Below, piece after piece: positions 19,419 through 27,484 of a stretch of DNA of 64,000 bases. The DNA is from Yinghuangia sp035454725. Lineage in GTDB: Bacteria > Actinomycetota > Actinomycetes > Streptomycetales > Streptomycetaceae. Where the stretch lies: contig NZ_JBPKBI010000015.1 of the NCBI RefSeq assembly GCF_051388935.1, positions 1 to 64,000 on the forward strand, read 5' to 3'. A model generated the notes under the pieces. It was given only the letters and a program-made list of their open reading frames with translations, was not told the origin of the DNA and did no database searches. Numbering within the stretch: position 1 is the stretch's first letter; every line of letters begins with the position of its first letter. The translations under genes were made by a program, and so were the position numbers.

Positions 19419-20168
19419 ATGTTTCACGTGGAACACAAGAGCGGGCGCGAAGCCGTCGACAAGGCCCCCGAAGCCCCGGAGGCCGCAGGCAGGCTGTTCG
19501 GCGAGAACCTGGACCTTGCGGTGCGGTACGCCGACATCCTTGCCGACGCCGGGGTACGCCGCGGCCTGATCGGCCCTCGCGAGGTCGAGCGGTTGTGGGA
19601 ACGCCACTTGCTCAACTGCGGGGTGATCGCCGAGCTGGTGCCGGAAGGTGCCGTGGTGCACGACGTCGGCTCAGGTGGCGGGCTGCCCGGCATCCCGCTG
19701 GCTTTGGTGCGCCCCGATCTGCGGATCACGCTTGTTGAGCCTCTGCTGCGCCGTACGACGTTCCTCGACGAAGTCGTCCGCGAGCTCGGACTGGACCAGG
19801 TTGAAGTGCTCCGCGGGCGTGCAGAGGAGGTGCGCGGCAGTGTGGAGTCCGACGTCGTCACGGCCCGTGCGGTCGCCCCGTTGTCCCGGCTCGCGGGCTG
19901 GGGTCTGCCGTTGCTGCGCTCGGGCGGCGAAATGCTCGCCCTCAAAGGCGACTCGGCCGCCGGGGAGCTCCGCGAATCCGAAGGGGATCTGCGCAAGCTC
20001 GGTGCGGTGGACTGGGAGGTCGTCCAGGTCGGCGAAGGCATCGTCGACCCGCTGACCACCGTTGTGCGGGTGCGTATGGGCGAGGTCGTTCCTCCTCGCG
20101 TGCGCGGTGGCGGACGCAGGCCCGCCCGGAAGGGACGCGGCGGCGGTATATCCCGCAGAAAAGCCTGA
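19419..20168 (+). CDS. rsmG: 16S rRNA (guanine527-N7)-methyltransferase RsmG
   Basis: It methylates N7 of G527 in 16S rRNA using SAM. The protein has 249 residues. The SAM-binding motif is VHDVGSGGGLPGIPLAL at about residues 76-92, followed by LVEPLLRRTTFLDEVV and VTARAVAPLSRL, as in the family. The N-terminal MFHVEH is encoded by a near-perfect parS sequence at 19421-19434, so the start region doubles as a ParB site. No good ribosome site precedes the ATG at 19419. The C-terminus is a Gly/Arg-rich tail. Loss of rsmG is known to give low-level streptomycin resistance in Streptomyces. Confidence 0.95.
   Translation: MFHVEHKSGREAVDKAPEAPEAAGRLFGENLDLAVRYADILADAGVRRGLIGPREVERLWERHLLNCGVIAELVPEGAVVHDVGSGGGLPGIPLALVRPDLRITLVEPLLRRTTFLDEVVRELGLDQVEVLRGRAEEVRGSVESDVVTARAVAPLSRLAGWGLPLLRSGGEMLALKGDSAAGELRESEGDLRKLGAVDWEVVQVGEGIVDPLTTVVRVRMGEVVPPRVRGGGRRPARKGRGGGISRRKA
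19421..19434. promoter_or_regulatory. parS site (13 of 14 matches)
   Basis: GTTTCACGTGGAAC differs from the parS consensus GTTTCACGTGAAAC by one base. It overlaps the first codons of rsmG. Confidence 0.85.
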
Positions 20169-20226
20169 TTCGCCAAGAGCAGAGTGATTTGCCACAGGGG
20201 CCCGGTGTGTCGCGGAGAGCCACGCG

Positions 20227-21498
20227 ATGACGCCGGGCATCGTGTTTCACGTGAAACGACTGCCGTGGAAGCGCAAGCGGGCCGCTCAGCTCGGCGTCCC
20301 GAAGTCTTCGAAGGTCCAGCAGGTTCCCACCTCCCGCCCGGAGACCGCCCCGAGCATGGCACCCTCTGAGGGTGCCGACGGAGCGCGTGGCTCCGCCGGG
20401 GTCCTGGCAGCAGAGGAGAGTGGACCGTTGTCGTCCGACGTCACCGCCCCGGGACAGGGCGGGTCGGCAGGCGAAACCGCCTTGCCGACTCAGCCGCACG
20501 GGGGATTCCACGAGGCGCCCGCTGAGCCCGTTCCCGGCCCGCGGGGTCCCGGAACCGACACCGCCGGCGTAGGCGCCGTTTCACGTGAAACACCGGACAC
20601 GCCGGAAGCCGAAGTGGCGTTGGTGGACGATACGCCGATTGCTCGTGCGGCCCGCCAAGCCGTGGAGACGATGGGTCGGGCAGCCGAGGGCCTGCCCCGA
20701 CCCGCCGAGACCCGCGTCATGGTCGTCGCGAACCAGAAGGGCGGCGTCGGCAAGACGACGTCCACGGTCAATCTCGCCGCGGCACTTGCCCTGCACGGCG
20801 CCCGGGTCCTCGTGGTCGACCTCGACCCGCAGGGCAACGCGTCCACGGCGCTGGGGATAGACCACCACGCGAGTGTCCCCTCGATCTACGACGTGCTGGT
20901 CGAGGGCAAGGACCTCGCCGAGGTCGTGCAGCCGGTCGTCGAGGTCGAAGGGCTGTTCTGTGCTCCGGCGACCATCGATCTGGCAGGCGCCGAGATCGAG
21001 TTGGTCTCCCTGGTGGCTCGCGAAAGCCGGTTGCAGCGGGCCATTGCAGCGTATGAACAGCCGCTGGATTACATCGTCATCGACTGTCCGCCGTCGCTGG
21101 GCCTGTTGACCGTGAACGCCCTCGTCGCCGGGCGCGAGGTCGTCATCCCGATCCAGTGCGAGTACTACGCGCTGGAAGGGCTGGGCCAGTTGCTGCGCAA
21201 CGTCGACCTCGTACGCGGCCACCTGAACCCGCAACTCCACGTCTCCACCATCCTGTTGACGATGTACGACGCGCGCACCCGGCTTGCCGCGCAGGTCGCG
21301 CAAGAAGTACGTGACCACTTCGCCGCCGAGGTGCTGAACACCGCGATCCCGCGATCCGTGCGGATCTCCGAAGCGCCCAGCTACGGGCAGACGGTGATGA
21401 CCTACGATCCGGGATCCAGCGGCGCCTTGTCGTATCTTGAGGCGGCGCGCGAGATCGCGCTCCGGGGGATCGCCGCAGAAACGAAGGGGGCGCAGTGA
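20227..21498 (+). CDS. parA: Chromosome partitioning ATPase ParA
   Basis: ParA is a Walker-type ATPase that positions origin regions with ParB. The deviant Walker A KGGVGKTTS is at about residue 176, followed by VVDLDPQGNAS and DYIVIDCPPSLGLLTVNALV. Two starts compete. The ATG at 20227 has GGAGAG upstream and GC-rich third codon positions behind it, giving 423 residues. The TTG at 20428, with a strong GAGGAGAG, gives 356 residues, close to the usual Streptomyces size. A perfect parS at 20244-20257 and a hairpin at 20358-20376 lie between them. A second parS (20578-20591) encodes VSRET inside the gene. Its stop overlaps the parB start. Confidence 0.93.
   Translation: MTPGIVFHVKRLPWKRKRAAQLGVPKSSKVQQVPTSRPETAPSMAPSEGADGARGSAGVLAAEESGPLSSDVTAPGQGGSAGETALPTQPHGGFHEAPAEPVPGPRGPGTDTAGVGAVSRETPDTPEAEVALVDDTPIARAARQAVETMGRAAEGLPRPAETRVMVVANQKGGVGKTTSTVNLAAALALHGARVLVVDLDPQGNASTALGIDHHASVPSIYDVLVEGKDLAEVVQPVVEVEGLFCAPATIDLAGAEIELVSLVARESRLQRAIAAYEQPLDYIVIDCPPSLGLLTVNALVAGREVVIPIQCEYYALEGLGQLLRNVDLVRGHLNPQLHVSTILLTMYDARTRLAAQVAQEVRDHFAAEVLNTAIPRSVRISEAPSYGQTVMTYDPGSSGALSYLEAAREIALRGIAAETKGAQ
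20244..20257. promoter_or_regulatory. parS site (perfect)
   Basis: GTTTCACGTGAAAC is an exact match to the actinobacterial parS palindrome. It lies in the parA leader, or in its first codons if the long start is used. Confidence 0.92.
20578..20591. promoter_or_regulatory. parS site (perfect), inside parA
   Basis: GTTTCACGTGAAAC is an exact parS palindrome within the N-terminal coding part of parA, where it specifies Val-Ser-Arg-Glu-Thr. Confidence 0.92.
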
Positions 21499-22604
21499 AC
21501 GAGCGTCGCAGGGGGCTGGGCCGAGGACTCTCCTCGCTGATTCCACCGGCGGAACCGGCGGCGGCAGCAGCCGCGCTGTCGGCAACGGTTCCCGAGCCGA
21601 AGTCGTCGACGACGTCGACGTCATGGCCCGTGGTGATCCCGGATCCATCGGCCTCGGACGACGCCGCGGCGGAGTCGGCGGCGGACTCCCCCGCCGCACC
21701 GGAAGGCGCCTTCTTCGCCGAGCTGCCCGTCGACGCGATCGCCCCCAACCCGCAGCAACCTCGCGGGGTCTTCTCCGAGGATGCGATGGCGGAACTCGTC
21801 CACTCCATCAAGGAAGTGGGTCTGCTCCAGCCGATCGTCGTCCGGCAGACGGGCCCGGACGCGTACGAGCTCATCATGGGCGAGCGCCGACTGCGTGCCG
21901 CCAAGGAGGCCGGGCTCAGCGAGATCCCGGCGATCGTGCGGGCCACCGAGGACAACAAGCTGCTCCTCGACGCGCTGCTGGAAAACCTCCACCGGTCGGA
22001 CCTCGACGCGATCGAAGAGGCGGCGGCCTACGACCAGTTGCTCCGCGACTTCAAGTGCACCCAGGAGCAACTGGCCGACCGGATCGGCCGTTCCCGGCCG
22101 CAGGTGAGCAACACGCTGCGCTTGCTGAAGCTGCCGCCCGAGGTACAGGCCAAGATCCAGGCGGGCACGCTGTCGGCGGGTCACGCGCGGGCCTTGCTCG
22201 GCCTCAAGGACGCCGATGCGCAGATCGAGCTCGCGAAGCGCATCATCGCCGAAGAACTGTCGGTGCGTTCGGTCGAGGAGATCGTCTTCCTCCGCAAGGC
22301 CGACGAGGAGCGCAACGGTCCTGCGAAGCGCAAGCCCCAGCGCAGTGGACTGCGCGCCGGCAAACGCGTCTCCCCCGCACTCAGCGACCTGGCGAGCCGG
22401 CTCAAGGACCGCTTCGAGACGAGCGTCAGTGTCGACCTGGGGCAGAAGAAGGGCAAGATCGTCGTCGAGTTCGCCTCGATCGAGGACCTGGAACGCATCC
22501 TCGGAGTGATGGCCCCCGGCGAGGGAAAGATCCTCGCCGGCCAGCTCACACCCAAGACTCCTGCGCCGCAGGCTGCCGCGGAGGAACCGAGCGCGGCGCA
22601 CTGA
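21495..22604 (+). CDS. parB: Chromosome partitioning protein ParB
   Basis: ParB binds parS, spreads as a CTP-dependent clamp and organises the origin region. It has 369 residues, starting with GTG at 21495 in a four-base overlap with parA. The N-terminal domain has the CTP-binding GERRLRAAKEAG motif at about residues 131-142. The helix-turn-helix TQEQLADRIGRSRPQVSNTL (about 190) reads parS. The C-terminal dimerisation region ends near residue 355. An Ala/Pro-rich linker fills residues 15-65. A strong bidirectional hairpin follows. Confidence 0.97.
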   Translation: MNERRRGLGRGLSSLIPPAEPAAAAAALSATVPEPKSSTTSTSWPVVIPDPSASDDAAAESAADSPAAPEGAFFAELPVDAIAPNPQQPRGVFSEDAMAELVHSIKEVGLLQPIVVRQTGPDAYELIMGERRLRAAKEAGLSEIPAIVRATEDNKLLLDALLENLHRSDLDAIEEAAAYDQLLRDFKCTQEQLADRIGRSRPQVSNTLRLLKLPPEVQAKIQAGTLSAGHARALLGLKDADAQIELAKRIIAEELSVRSVEEIVFLRKADEERNGPAKRKPQRSGLRAGKRVSPALSDLASRLKDRFETSVSVDLGQKKGKIVVEFASIEDLERILGVMAPGEGKILAGQLTPKTPAPQAAAEEPSAAH

Positions 22605-22617
22605 GCGGACGGATTCG

Positions 22618-22674
22618 CGTACGAACGATCGAGGGCCCGCGGACGACATCCACGGGCCCTCGATCGTTCGTACG
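22618..22674. terminator. Bidirectional terminator between parB and the Ddl-like gene
   Basis: A perfect 22-bp stem joins CGTACGAACGATCGAGGGCC at 22618-22639 (22 bases) with its complement at 22653-22674, with a 13-base loop. It separates the convergent parB (plus) and ddl-like (minus) genes, so it can serve both. Confidence 0.85.
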
Positions 22675-22736
22675 GCGCTTGTGCGGAGCTAGTGCGGGGC
22701 GGGCGTGCGCAGTGCCGGTCCGGGCGCCCGCCCGAT

Positions 22737-22750
22737 GTTTCACGTGGAAC
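22737..22750. promoter_or_regulatory. parS site (13 of 14 matches)
   Basis: GTTTCACGTGGAAC overlaps the stop codon region of the Ddl-like gene. One base differs from the consensus. Confidence 0.85.
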
Positions 22751-23693
22751 GTGACAGGGCCTGGTGCAGCAACTCGCGGTACAGGACGCCCGCGTCGAGC
22801 CCGGCCGCAGCGATCGCCTGCGGAAGCAGGCTCGTCTCCGTCATGCCGGGAGCGACGTTGGCCTCCAGGAACCACGGCGTGCCGTCAGCGTCGACGATGA
22901 GGTCGGTCCGGGAAACGTCACGCAGCCGCAGGACCCGATGGGCCGTCAGAGCCGCCTGGACGGCTTTCTCGGCGGCGTCCGGGGCGAGCCGGGAGGGGAC
23001 GAAGAACTCCGTCGTTCCGGCCGTGTAGCGGGCCGTGTAGTCGTATACGCCGGAGTCCGGCACGATCTCGACGATCGGCAGCGCCTCGGGACCGGATCCG
23101 GTGTCGATCACCGACACCGCGACCTCGGTGCCCTCCAGGTAGGTCTCGACCAGTGCGACGTCGCCGTAGGCGAACGCCCCGACCATCGACGAGGAGAGCT
23201 CGTCGACTGTGCGGGCGACCGAGGCGCCGAGCGCCGAACCGCCCCGGGTGGGCTTCACGAACAGCGGAAGGCCGAGCCGCGCGACGATCGCATCGAGGAC
23301 GGCGGCTGCCCCCAGATCCCGGAACGTGTCCTGCGGTAGCGCCACCGAGTCCGGCGTACGCACACCGGCAGCCCGCAGCGCCGCCTTCGCCATCGGCTTG
23401 TCGAAGGCGAGCCGACACGCGTCCGGTCCCGAACCCACGTAGGGAACCCCGACGAGGTCGAGAACGTCGCGGACCGCGCCGTCCTCGCCGTAGGCGCCGT
23501 GCAGCGCGGGGAAGACCACGTCCGGCCGATCGGCCGCCAGGTTCGCGAGTAGGCGCCCGTCGACGTCCAGCACCTCGACGTCCACGTCGGTCGCCCGTAG
23601 CGCGTCCGCGATGCGGCGGCCGGAGCGCAGCGAGACGTCGCGCTCGTGCGAGAGCCCGCCGGCGAGTACGACGACGCGGCCGAGGTCGCTCAT
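22740..23693 (-). CDS. D-alanine--D-alanine ligase family ATP-grasp protein
   Basis: ATP-grasp enzymes of this group join two D-Ala residues for the lipid II stem. The protein has 317 residues from the ATG at 23693, with AAAGGA six bases upstream. Motifs match Ddl: GGLSHERDVSLRSG (the Glu equivalent to E. coli Glu15), KPTRGGSALGAS (loop Ser), YTAGTTEFFVPSRL and FLEANVAPGMTETSLLP (metal-binding Glu and Asn). Streptomycetes often carry a further Ddl elsewhere, so this may be a second, parB-linked copy; its exact substrate is inferred. A parS copy lies at each end of the gene (22737 and 23731). Confidence 0.88.
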   Translation of the reverse strand: MSDLGRVVVLAGGLSHERDVSLRSGRRIADALRATDVDVEVLDVDGRLLANLAADRPDVVFPALHGAYGEDGAVRDVLDLVGVPYVGSGPDACRLAFDKPMAKAALRAAGVRTPDSVALPQDTFRDLGAAAVLDAIVARLGLPLFVKPTRGGSALGASVARTVDELSSSMVGAFAYGDVALVETYLEGTEVAVSVIDTGSGPEALPIVEIVPDSGVYDYTARYTAGTTEFFVPSRLAPDAAEKAVQAALTAHRVLRLRDVSRTDLIVDADGTPWFLEANVAPGMTETSLLPQAIAAAGLDAGVLYRELLHQALSRST

Positions 23694-23730
23694 CCGTGGT
23701 CCTTTCGGAAGGGGGTTCGGAGGCATGTGT

Positions 23731-23744
23731 GTTCCACGTGAAAC
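23731..23744. promoter_or_regulatory. parS site (13 of 14 matches)
   Basis: GTTCCACGTGAAAC lies in the spacer between the Ddl-like gene and the aminotransferase. One base differs from consensus. Confidence 0.85.
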
Positions 23745-23772
23745 ATCGCGGACGGACAGGGCAACGGCGGTG

Positions 23773-25095
23773 TCAGGCGAGGTCCGGTCCAGGGGCCTGG
23801 GTGGTGGGTGACGCGGAGCCCGGGAGCGGACGACCCGCGGGGGCGCCGAACATCGTCCGCAGCTCCAGCTCCTGGGCGATCACCGACGCGAGCCGGCGCA
23901 CCCCTTCGCGGATCCGATCGGGCGGCGGGTAGCAGAACGACAGGCGCATCGACGATGCCCCGAACCCGTCGGCGTAGAACGCCGTGCCCGGAACATACGC
24001 GACGCGCGCGGTGACGGCTCGCGGCAGCATCGCCTTGGCGTCGAGGCCGCCGGGCAGCGTCACCCAGACGAAGAAGCCGCCGGCGGGACGCGTCCAAGTG
24101 GTCCCGTCCGGCATGTGGGTTTGCAGGGCGTCGAGCATCGCGTCGCGCCGCTCGCGGTACATCTCGCGGTAGGTCTTGATCTGCGCCTTCCACGGCTGGG
24201 TCTCCAGATATGCCGAGACGGTCATCTGCGAGAAGACCGGCGGGCTGAGCACCGACGCCTCGGCCGCCAGCACGAGCTTCTCGCGGACCGCATGCGGCGC
24301 CACCGCCCAGCCGACGCGCAGGCCCGGGGCGAATGTCTTGGAGAACGAGCCGAGGTAGATGACCCCGTCGGCATCGTCCGCCCGCAGCGCCCGCATCGGC
24401 TCGCCGTCGAACCCGAGCAGGCCGTACGGATTGTCCTCCACGATCAGGAGGTCGTGGCGCCGGCAGATCTCCAGGATCCGAGCGCGTCGCTCGGACGCGA
24501 GGCAGACGCCCATGGGGTTGTGGAAGTTGGGGATCGTGTACAGGAACTTGGCTCGCTTGCCCGATTCCCGGACCGCGGTGATCGCGTTGTCGAGGTGTTC
24601 GGGGATGAGGCCGTCGTCGTCCATCCCGACGTGCACGACGTTCGCCTGGTAGGCGGCGAAGGTCGAGAGGGCGCCGACGTAGCTGGGCGCCTCGGCGAGG
24701 ATGACGTCGCCCGGATCGATGAACACGCGGGTCACCAGATCGAGCGCCTGCTGCGAGCCGACCGTCACGGTGATGTCGTCGGGGTGCGCCTCGATGCCTT
24801 CGAGCCGCATCACCTCGCAGATCTGGCTGCGCAGTGTCTCGTCGCCCTGACCAGAGCCGTACTGCAATGCGACGGTGCCGCGCTCGGCGACCAGGCGGGC
24901 GACCGTGTCGCCGACGGCGTCCAGCGGCAGCGCGCTGATGTTCGGCATGCCACCCGCGAGTGAGACGACCTCGGGCCGTGATGCCACCGCGAACAGAGCT
25001 CGGACCTCGGAAGCCGTCATGCCGGCGGTGCGTGCGGCGTAGCGGTCGACGTAATTGTCGAGACGGGATCCGGGGGAGCTCTGCGGGACGTTCAC
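23773..25095 (-). CDS. Class I/II PLP-dependent aminotransferase
   Basis: This gene encodes 440 residues from the GTG at 25095, with AAGGAGG six bases upstream; the frame extending to 25497 lacks family similarity. The fold-type I signature is complete: LQYGSGQGDETLRSQI, EAPSYVG, IPNFHNPMGV, EDNPYGLL and the PLP Lys in YLGSFSKTFAPGLRVGW. It resembles the MocR/2-aminoadipate (LysN-like, kynurenine-type) branch. The substrate cannot be told from sequence. The gene is conserved near parB in streptomycetes. It reads towards the Ddl-like gene with a parS in the spacer. Confidence 0.9.
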   Translation of the reverse strand: MNVPQSSPGSRLDNYVDRYAARTAGMTASEVRALFAVASRPEVVSLAGGMPNISALPLDAVGDTVARLVAERGTVALQYGSGQGDETLRSQICEVMRLEGIEAHPDDITVTVGSQQALDLVTRVFIDPGDVILAEAPSYVGALSTFAAYQANVVHVGMDDDGLIPEHLDNAITAVRESGKRAKFLYTIPNFHNPMGVCLASERRARILEICRRHDLLIVEDNPYGLLGFDGEPMRALRADDADGVIYLGSFSKTFAPGLRVGWAVAPHAVREKLVLAAEASVLSPPVFSQMTVSAYLETQPWKAQIKTYREMYRERRDAMLDALQTHMPDGTTWTRPAGGFFVWVTLPGGLDAKAMLPRAVTARVAYVPGTAFYADGFGASSMRLSFCYPPPDRIREGVRRLASVIAQELELRTMFGAPAGRPLPGSASPTTQAPGPDLA

Positions 25096-25278
25096 GTACC
25101 GGCCTCCTTGAGGCGATGCGGGGCTTTGCTTCATCGAGTATGCGAAATCGACAGGCGGGCTGCCGTGTGATTGCGGCCATAGGGGTGGCAACCGTCTGAG
25201 CCGTGCAACAGCATTCGTGCTCCGCGCGACGTGGCGACTACCATGCGTTCTGGCATGACCACCCATTCTGGAGGCCCG

Positions 25279-25494
25279 ATGCGCTCGGTGCGATGGGTTA
25301 TGACCGGCCTCGGCGTCGGCGTTGTCGGCGGTTTCGTGGGCGGGTTGGTGACCGCTCCTCGTCCGGAGACGCGCTATCAGCACACGTGGTTGCCGGACGG
25401 CCCTGCGATTCCGCTGCGGGACCTGCACGCTGCGGCAGGCGTCACCCGCTCCGAGCGGGAACCTGTGGCGGTTGCTGAGGCAGGGGTCGACTGA
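25279..25494 (+). CDS. Small membrane-anchored hypothetical protein
   Basis: This gene encodes 71 residues from the ATG at 25279, which has GGAGG five bases before it. One hydrophobic segment, WVMTGLGVGVVGGFVGGLVT, spans about residues 6-25, and a short polar tail follows. It is divergent from the aminotransferase. No family is recognised and it is small, so it could be spurious, but the ribosome site and coding-like codon pattern favour a gene. Confidence 0.5.
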   Translation: MRSVRWVMTGLGVGVVGGFVGGLVTAPRPETRYQHTWLPDGPAIPLRDLHAAAGVTRSEREPVAVAEAGVD

Positions 25495-25542
25495 CAAGGC
25501 CCCGTTGCCTCGTCTCGTGGAGGCGTTTTTCGCACGACAGAT

Positions 25543-25554
25543 GTTTCACGTGAA

Positions 25555-25556
<2 letters not shown>
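25543..25556. promoter_or_regulatory. parS site (perfect)
   Basis: GTTTCACGTGAAAC is an exact parS match in the spacer before the CwlM-like gene end. It lies directly next to the G run at the assembly gap. Confidence 0.92.
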
Positions 25557-25700
<144 letters not shown>

Positions 25701-25715
25701 CGTGTCGGAGCTGTG

Positions 25716-26888
25716 TCAGATGAACGCCGGAAGGCGGAGCATCCCCGTCGGCTGGTCCTGCTCGGGTGGCAGGTACAGGCGCTGGAGCGCGACGACGATC
25801 GACTCCGCAGCCATGTCGCGGAACGAGGCCGTGGTCAGCAGTGCGGCGTCCTCCGGGCTCGTGAGGTAGCCGAGCTCGACGCGGACGGCCGGCATGCGCG
25901 TGCTGCGCAGCAGCGGCCAGGCCTTGCCGTGGGTGTGGCAGTCGACCATGCCGGTACGGGCGACCAGCTCGCGCTGCACGAGCCCCGCGAAGCGCTGCCC
26001 CGTCGGCGAGCGCAGGCCGTATCGGTCGCTGCCTCCACCGCTGCCGTAATAGAACGTCGCGACTCCCCGAGCCTGGGGATTCGCGTTGCGGTCGGCGTGC
26101 AGCGAGATGACCAGGTCGGCGTTCGTCTCGTTGGCGAACGCCGCGCGCTGCTCCTCGGTGACGACGCCGTCGCCGTCGAGTCCGCGCGTGAGGTACGCCT
26201 GGACACCGAGTGCGGACAGCCGTCCTTCGAGCCGCCGTGCGAGGTCCCATACGACCTCGGCCTCGCTGAGCCCGTGCGCCACGACGCCGGGGTCCGTTCC
26301 GCCGTGACCCGGGTCGACCACCACAACCTTGCCCGACAGCGCGGGGCCGGAGCGGTGGATCAGCTCGGACTCGCGCATCGCGTGCGGATGACCGCCGACC
26401 ACGGTCCGGGCGAGGCGGTCGAGTGCACGGAAGGTCGCGGGGCCGCAGGTGCCGTCGGCCGCCAGACCGTAGTTGCGCTGGAAGTCGCGCAGCGCGCGCT
26501 CGGTCTTGGCACCGAGGATGCCGTCGACGCGACCGCAGTCGAAACCCATGTCGAGCAGCCGGCGCTGCAAGGTGGCGACGTCGTCGCCGATCATCGCGTG
26601 GCTCACCGAGTAGCCGAGCACGCGGTCGCCGAGTCGCCAGCGCGCCTCGTCGAGCTGGCGGTAGGTCTCGACACCGACCACGCCGTCGACGGTCAGCGCC
26701 CGCTGCTGTTGGAAGTGGCGTACCGCGCGGTCCACCGCGTCGTCGAAGACCGCGTCGTCGGTGCGGCCGTCGATGCCCTGATCCGCCCGGGCGTCTGCGG
26801 AGAGCAGGCCGAGCTGGGTCAGTTTGGCGCGGATCTCGGCGACGGCAGGTCCGGTGTCTCCGCGCCGGTACAGCCGCTGCAAGGTCAT
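25716..26888 (-). CDS. cwlM: CwlM-like N-acetylmuramoyl-L-alanine amidase family protein
   Basis: This gene encodes 390 residues from the ATG at 26888. Two peptidoglycan-binding domains fill about residues 5-75 and 85-150. An Amidase_3 domain follows with all expected zinc and catalytic residues: VDPGHGGTDPG, Glu in SEAEV, ISLHAD and RVELGYLTS. There is no signal peptide or membrane segment, so it should stay in the cytosol. Gene order next to trxA-trxB-sigM-murJ matches mycobacterial cwlM, whose product regulates MurA rather than cutting the wall. I infer the same regulatory role here. True hydrolase activity remains possible. Confidence 0.85.
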   Translation of the reverse strand: MTLQRLYRRGDTGPAVAEIRAKLTQLGLLSADARADQGIDGRTDDAVFDDAVDRAVRHFQQQRALTVDGVVGVETYRQLDEARWRLGDRVLGYSVSHAMIGDDVATLQRRLLDMGFDCGRVDGILGAKTERALRDFQRNYGLAADGTCGPATFRALDRLARTVVGGHPHAMRESELIHRSGPALSGKVVVVDPGHGGTDPGVVAHGLSEAEVVWDLARRLEGRLSALGVQAYLTRGLDGDGVVTEEQRAAFANETNADLVISLHADRNANPQARGVATFYYGSGGGSDRYGLRSPTGQRFAGLVQRELVARTGMVDCHTHGKAWPLLRSTRMPAVRVELGYLTSPEDAALLTTASFRDMAAESIVVALQRLYLPPEQDQPTGMLRLPAFI

Positions 26889-27032
26889 GAAACGAAATCC
26901 TCCCCGAGAGTGACGCGACACACGATCGTACGCGCACGGGAGCGCAGGCAAGCCGGACGCGAACGACCGGGGAACGGTCGCCGCCCGGGTTGTTCGTTAT
27001 GCCCGAGGCCGCTTTCCCCCGGCCTCAACACG

Positions 27033-27072
27033 CAGAGAAGGCGTTCCCCGGTTCCGGGGGACGCCTTCTCTG
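27033..27072 (-). terminator. Terminator downstream of trxA
   Basis: The arms CAGAGAAGGCGT (27033-27044) and ACGCCTTCTCTG (27061-27072) form a perfect 12-bp stem, extended inside by TCCCC/GGGGGA. It lies 20 bases beyond the trxA stop on the minus strand. Confidence 0.8.
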
Positions 27073-27092
27073 TTTCATGCGCCGGACGCCGC

Positions 27093-27419
27093 TCAGATGA
27101 AGTCGGCGAGCTCCTTCAGCAGCAAGGACTTCGGCTTGGCACCGACGATGGTCTTGACGATCTCGCCGCCCTTGTAGACGTGCAGCGTCGGGATCGACAT
27201 GACGCCGTAGCGGGTCGTGATCTCGGGGTTCTCGTCGATGTTCAGCTTCGCGATCTCCAGCTTGTCGCCGTGCTCCGCGGCGATCTGCTCCAGTGCGGGA
27301 GCGATCTGGCGGCACGGACCGCACCACTCGGCCCAGAAGTCGACGAGCACCGGCTTGTCGTTCTGCAGGACCTCGTCGTCGAAGCTCTTGTCGGTGGTCT
27401 TGAAGATGCCCCTGGCCAT
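27093..27419 (-). CDS. trxA: Thioredoxin
   Basis: This is a cytosolic disulfide reductase of 108 residues. The active site is WCGPC (about residues 31-35) and the cis-Pro motif is SIPT (about 74). The start ATG at 27419 (MARGIFKTTDKSFDDEVLQN) has AAGGAG upstream. Upstream residues in the longer frame belong to the trxB shadow. It is reduced by TrxB, encoded 65 bases upstream, and the pair form the sigM-linked thiol system typical of actinobacteria. Confidence 0.96.
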   Translation of the reverse strand: MARGIFKTTDKSFDDEVLQNDKPVLVDFWAEWCGPCRQIAPALEQIAAEHGDKLEIAKLNIDENPEITTRYGVMSIPTLHVYKGGEIVKTIVGAKPKSLLLKELADFI

Positions 27420-27484
27420 GAGCGGCTCCTTGGTGTCTCGGGCGGGCGCGGGATGGGAGTGGGACGAAGAGACGCGACCGCCGG

